A DNA stretch of 64,000 nucleotides, from positions 62,001 through 126,000 of the forward strand of contig CALNHX010001063.1 of assembly GCA_940337035.1 (NCBI GenBank), written 5' to 3'. The translations under genes were made by a program, and so were the position numbers. Positions 62,301 to 64,000 of the stretch are shown in pieces. The DNA comes from Agriotes lineatus (lineage: Eukaryota; Arthropoda; Insecta; Coleoptera; Elateridae). The notes under the pieces were generated by a model. The model ran no database searches and had not been told where the DNA came from. It saw nothing but the letters and a program-made list of their open reading frames with translations. Positions within the stretch are counted from its first letter, which is position 1; each line of letters starts with the position of its first letter.

Positions 62301-64000
62301 TAAAAATTTATGTGTTTTTAACGAACTGTGTCAGATTCAAAACACAGGCTCCGGCAGTGTTTTAGTGAAGTCGGCTTCCGATTCACAAGAGTTAGGTCTC
62401 TCTCTTCAAAGCTACAGAAATTGACAGCCTAGCTGTGAAAATACGTATTTAGCGGTTGCTAAATAATTATGTGTTTTTAACGAATTGTGTCAGATTCAAA
62501 ACACAGGCTCCAGCAGTGTTTTAGTGAAGCCGGCTTCCGATTCACAGGAGTTAAGTCTCTCTCTTCAGCGCTACTGAAATTGACAGCCTAGCTGTGGAAA
62601 TACGTATTTAGCGGTTGCTAAATATTTATGTGTTTTTAACGAATTGTGCTAGATTCAAAACACAAGCTTCAGCAGAGTTTTAGTTAAGTTGGCTTCCGAT
62701 TCACAGGAGTTAAGTCTTTCTCGTCAAAGCTACCGAAATTGACAGCCTAGCTGTGAAAATACGTATTTAGCGGTTGCTAAATATTTATGTGTTTTTAAAG
62801 AATTGTGTCAGATTAAAAACACAGGCTTCAGCAGTGTTTTAGTGAAGTCGGCTTCCGATTCACAAGAGTTAAGTCTCTTTCTTCAAAGCTACTGAAATTG
62901 ACAGCCTAGCTGTGAAAATACGTATTTAGCGGTTGCTAAATATTTATGTGTTTTTAACGAATTGTGTCAGATTCAAAACACAGGCTCCAGCAGTGTTTTA
63001 GTGAAGCCGGCTTCCGATTCACAGGAGTTAAGTCTCTCTCTTCAAAGCTACAGAAATTGACAGCCTAGCTGTGAAAATACGTATTTAGCGGATGCTAAAT
63101 ATTTATGTGTTTTTAACGAATTGTGCCAGATTCAAAACACAGGCTCCAGCAGTGTTTTAGTGAAGCCGGCTTCCGATTCACAGGAGTTAAGTCTCTCTCT
63201 TCAAAGCTACAGAAATTGACAGCCTAGCTGTGAAAATACGTATTTAGCGGTTGCTAATCATTTATGTGTGTTTAACGAATTGTGTCAGATTCAAAACACA
63301 GGCTCCAGCAGTGTTTTAGTTAAGTCGGCTTCCGATTTACAGGAGTTAAGTCTCTCTCTTCAAAGCTACTGAAATTGACAGCCTAGCTGTGAAAATACGT
63401 ATTTAGCGGTTGCTAAATATTTATGTGTTTTTAACGAATTGTGTCAGATTCAAAACACAGGCTCCAGCAGTGTTTTAGTCAAGTTGGATGCCAGTTTACA
63501 GGAGTTAAGTCTCTCTCTTCAAAGCTACTGAAATCGACAGCCTAGCTGTGGAAATAGGTATTTAGCGGTTGTTAGATATCTGCATAGTTAAAAGTTTTTA
63601 ACGAATTGTGTCAGATTCAAAACACAGGCTCCAGCAGTGTTTTAGTGAAGCCGGCCTCCGATTCACAGGAGTTAAGTCTCTCTCTTCAAAGCTACTGAAA
63701 TTGACAGCCTAGCTGTGAAAATACGTATTTAGCGGTTGCTAAATATTTATGTGTTTTTAACGAATTGTGTCAGATTCAAAACACAGGCTCCAGCAGAGTT
63801 TTAGTTAAGTTGGCTTCCGATTCACAGGAGTTTAGTCTTTCTCTTCAAAGCTGCAGAAATTGACAGCCTAGCTGTGAAAATACGTATTTAGCGGTTGCTA
63901 AATATTTAGGTGTTTATAACGAATTGTGTCAGATTAAAAACACAGGCTCCAGCGGTGTTTTAGTGAAGTCGGCTTCCGATTCACAAGAGTTAAGGCTCTC
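59390..64000 (+). repeat. domain IV, last part (about 29 monomers)
   Basis: The stretch begins at agctattgaatttgtcag and follows a domain III-like order with a short-class pair near 59930. A 12-monomer block from about 59850 then repeats at about 61770: both halves hold fused markers such as tttcaaattcaaacc, cacaagcttcagcag and a gatagcctag copy. The end (63700-64000) matches 1640-1930, including the rare atatttaggtgtttataac. It is still satellite at the window edge. Confidence 0.7.

Larger units (their letters stand above)
28..64000 (+). repeat. head-to-tail 159-bp satellite array
   Basis: The phrase attgacagcctagctgtg recurs at a fixed step: it starts at 201, 360, 519 and 996, and at 2927 and 3086, giving spacings of 159 bp or multiples of it. 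All monomers lie in one orientation and I saw no inverted copy. At 159 bp each, the array holds roughly 400 monomers. Two other lengths occur, 167 and 151 bp. Differences between neighbours are mainly substitutions and short indels, while copies many monomers apart are often closer to each other, which is the mark of higher-order repeats. No coding gene, tRNA, rRNA or transposon interrupts it. The role is unknown; a centromeric, pericentromeric or other heterochromatic location is an inference from size and organisation only. Confidence 0.97.

Noticed and set aside
28..64000. CRISPR array
   Set aside because: The repeats are contiguous 159-bp units with no unique spacers, and no cas-like gene is present.
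28..64000. Transposable element insertions
   Set aside because: I found no stretch over a few tens of bases that fails to align to the monomer, and no target-site duplication or long open frame.
28..64000. CENP-B box
   Set aside because: I saw no match to the conserved core pattern of that motif in the consensus monomer. Only the dyads are present.

Overview
The window is a single block of eukaryotic-type satellite DNA. After 27 non-repeat bases at the left edge, the repeat runs head-to-tail on one strand from base 28 to base 64000, with no gene, transposon, RNA gene or unique spacer that I can see. The canonical monomer is 159 bp (reference copy 2927-3085, 63 G+C in my consensus count, about 40% GC), so the window holds roughly 400 monomers. 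The organism cannot be named from the sequence. The size, head-to-tail order and layered higher-order structure are what centromeric, pericentromeric or other heterochromatic satellites of eukaryotes look like. CpG is only mildly below expectation in the consensus (5 seen, about 6 expected), which argues weakly against a heavily methylated vertebrate-type genome.

The monomers fall into recognisable classes. The canonical class is 159 bp. A 167-bp class carries 8 extra bases (gttaggag or similar) before the tttttaac box. A 151-bp class carries that insert plus a net 16-bp deletion and is normally followed by a 167-bp monomer, so the pair again totals 318 bp. Most canonical monomers contain three inverted repeats: a 5-bp stem, an 8-bp stem around ggtt and a 7-bp stem. 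The 8-bp stem is broken in the 167-bp class and in the class reading gctaatcat.

Above the monomer, class order repeats as higher-order units of changing length. Domain I (28-13665) has units of about 32, 12, 20 and 21 monomers. The 12-, 20- and 21-mers look like shortened versions of the 32-mer. Domain II (13666-34328) ends in a 29-mer and a 22-mer that differ by exactly seven monomers in length. Domain III (34329-47799) has units of 15, 9, 21, 9 and about 30 monomers, with a duplication displaced by 4796 bp. Domain IV (47800-64000) is a mosaic. It holds a fresh 917-bp tandem duplication marked by a 114-bp truncated monomer, an island of diverged older-looking monomers (about 55.4-57.2 kb), a segment matching 1.6-3.4 kb, and a return to class order like that of the other domains.

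The most informative part is the island at 55.4-57.2 kb. It retains sequence states from which the 159-bp and 151-bp classes can be derived by short deletions between 3-bp direct repeats. One reading frame of the monomer is open apart from one or two TGA/TAA codons, but its consensus contains no ATG. The four longer open stretches all begin at TTG or GTG, so I do not call them genes.
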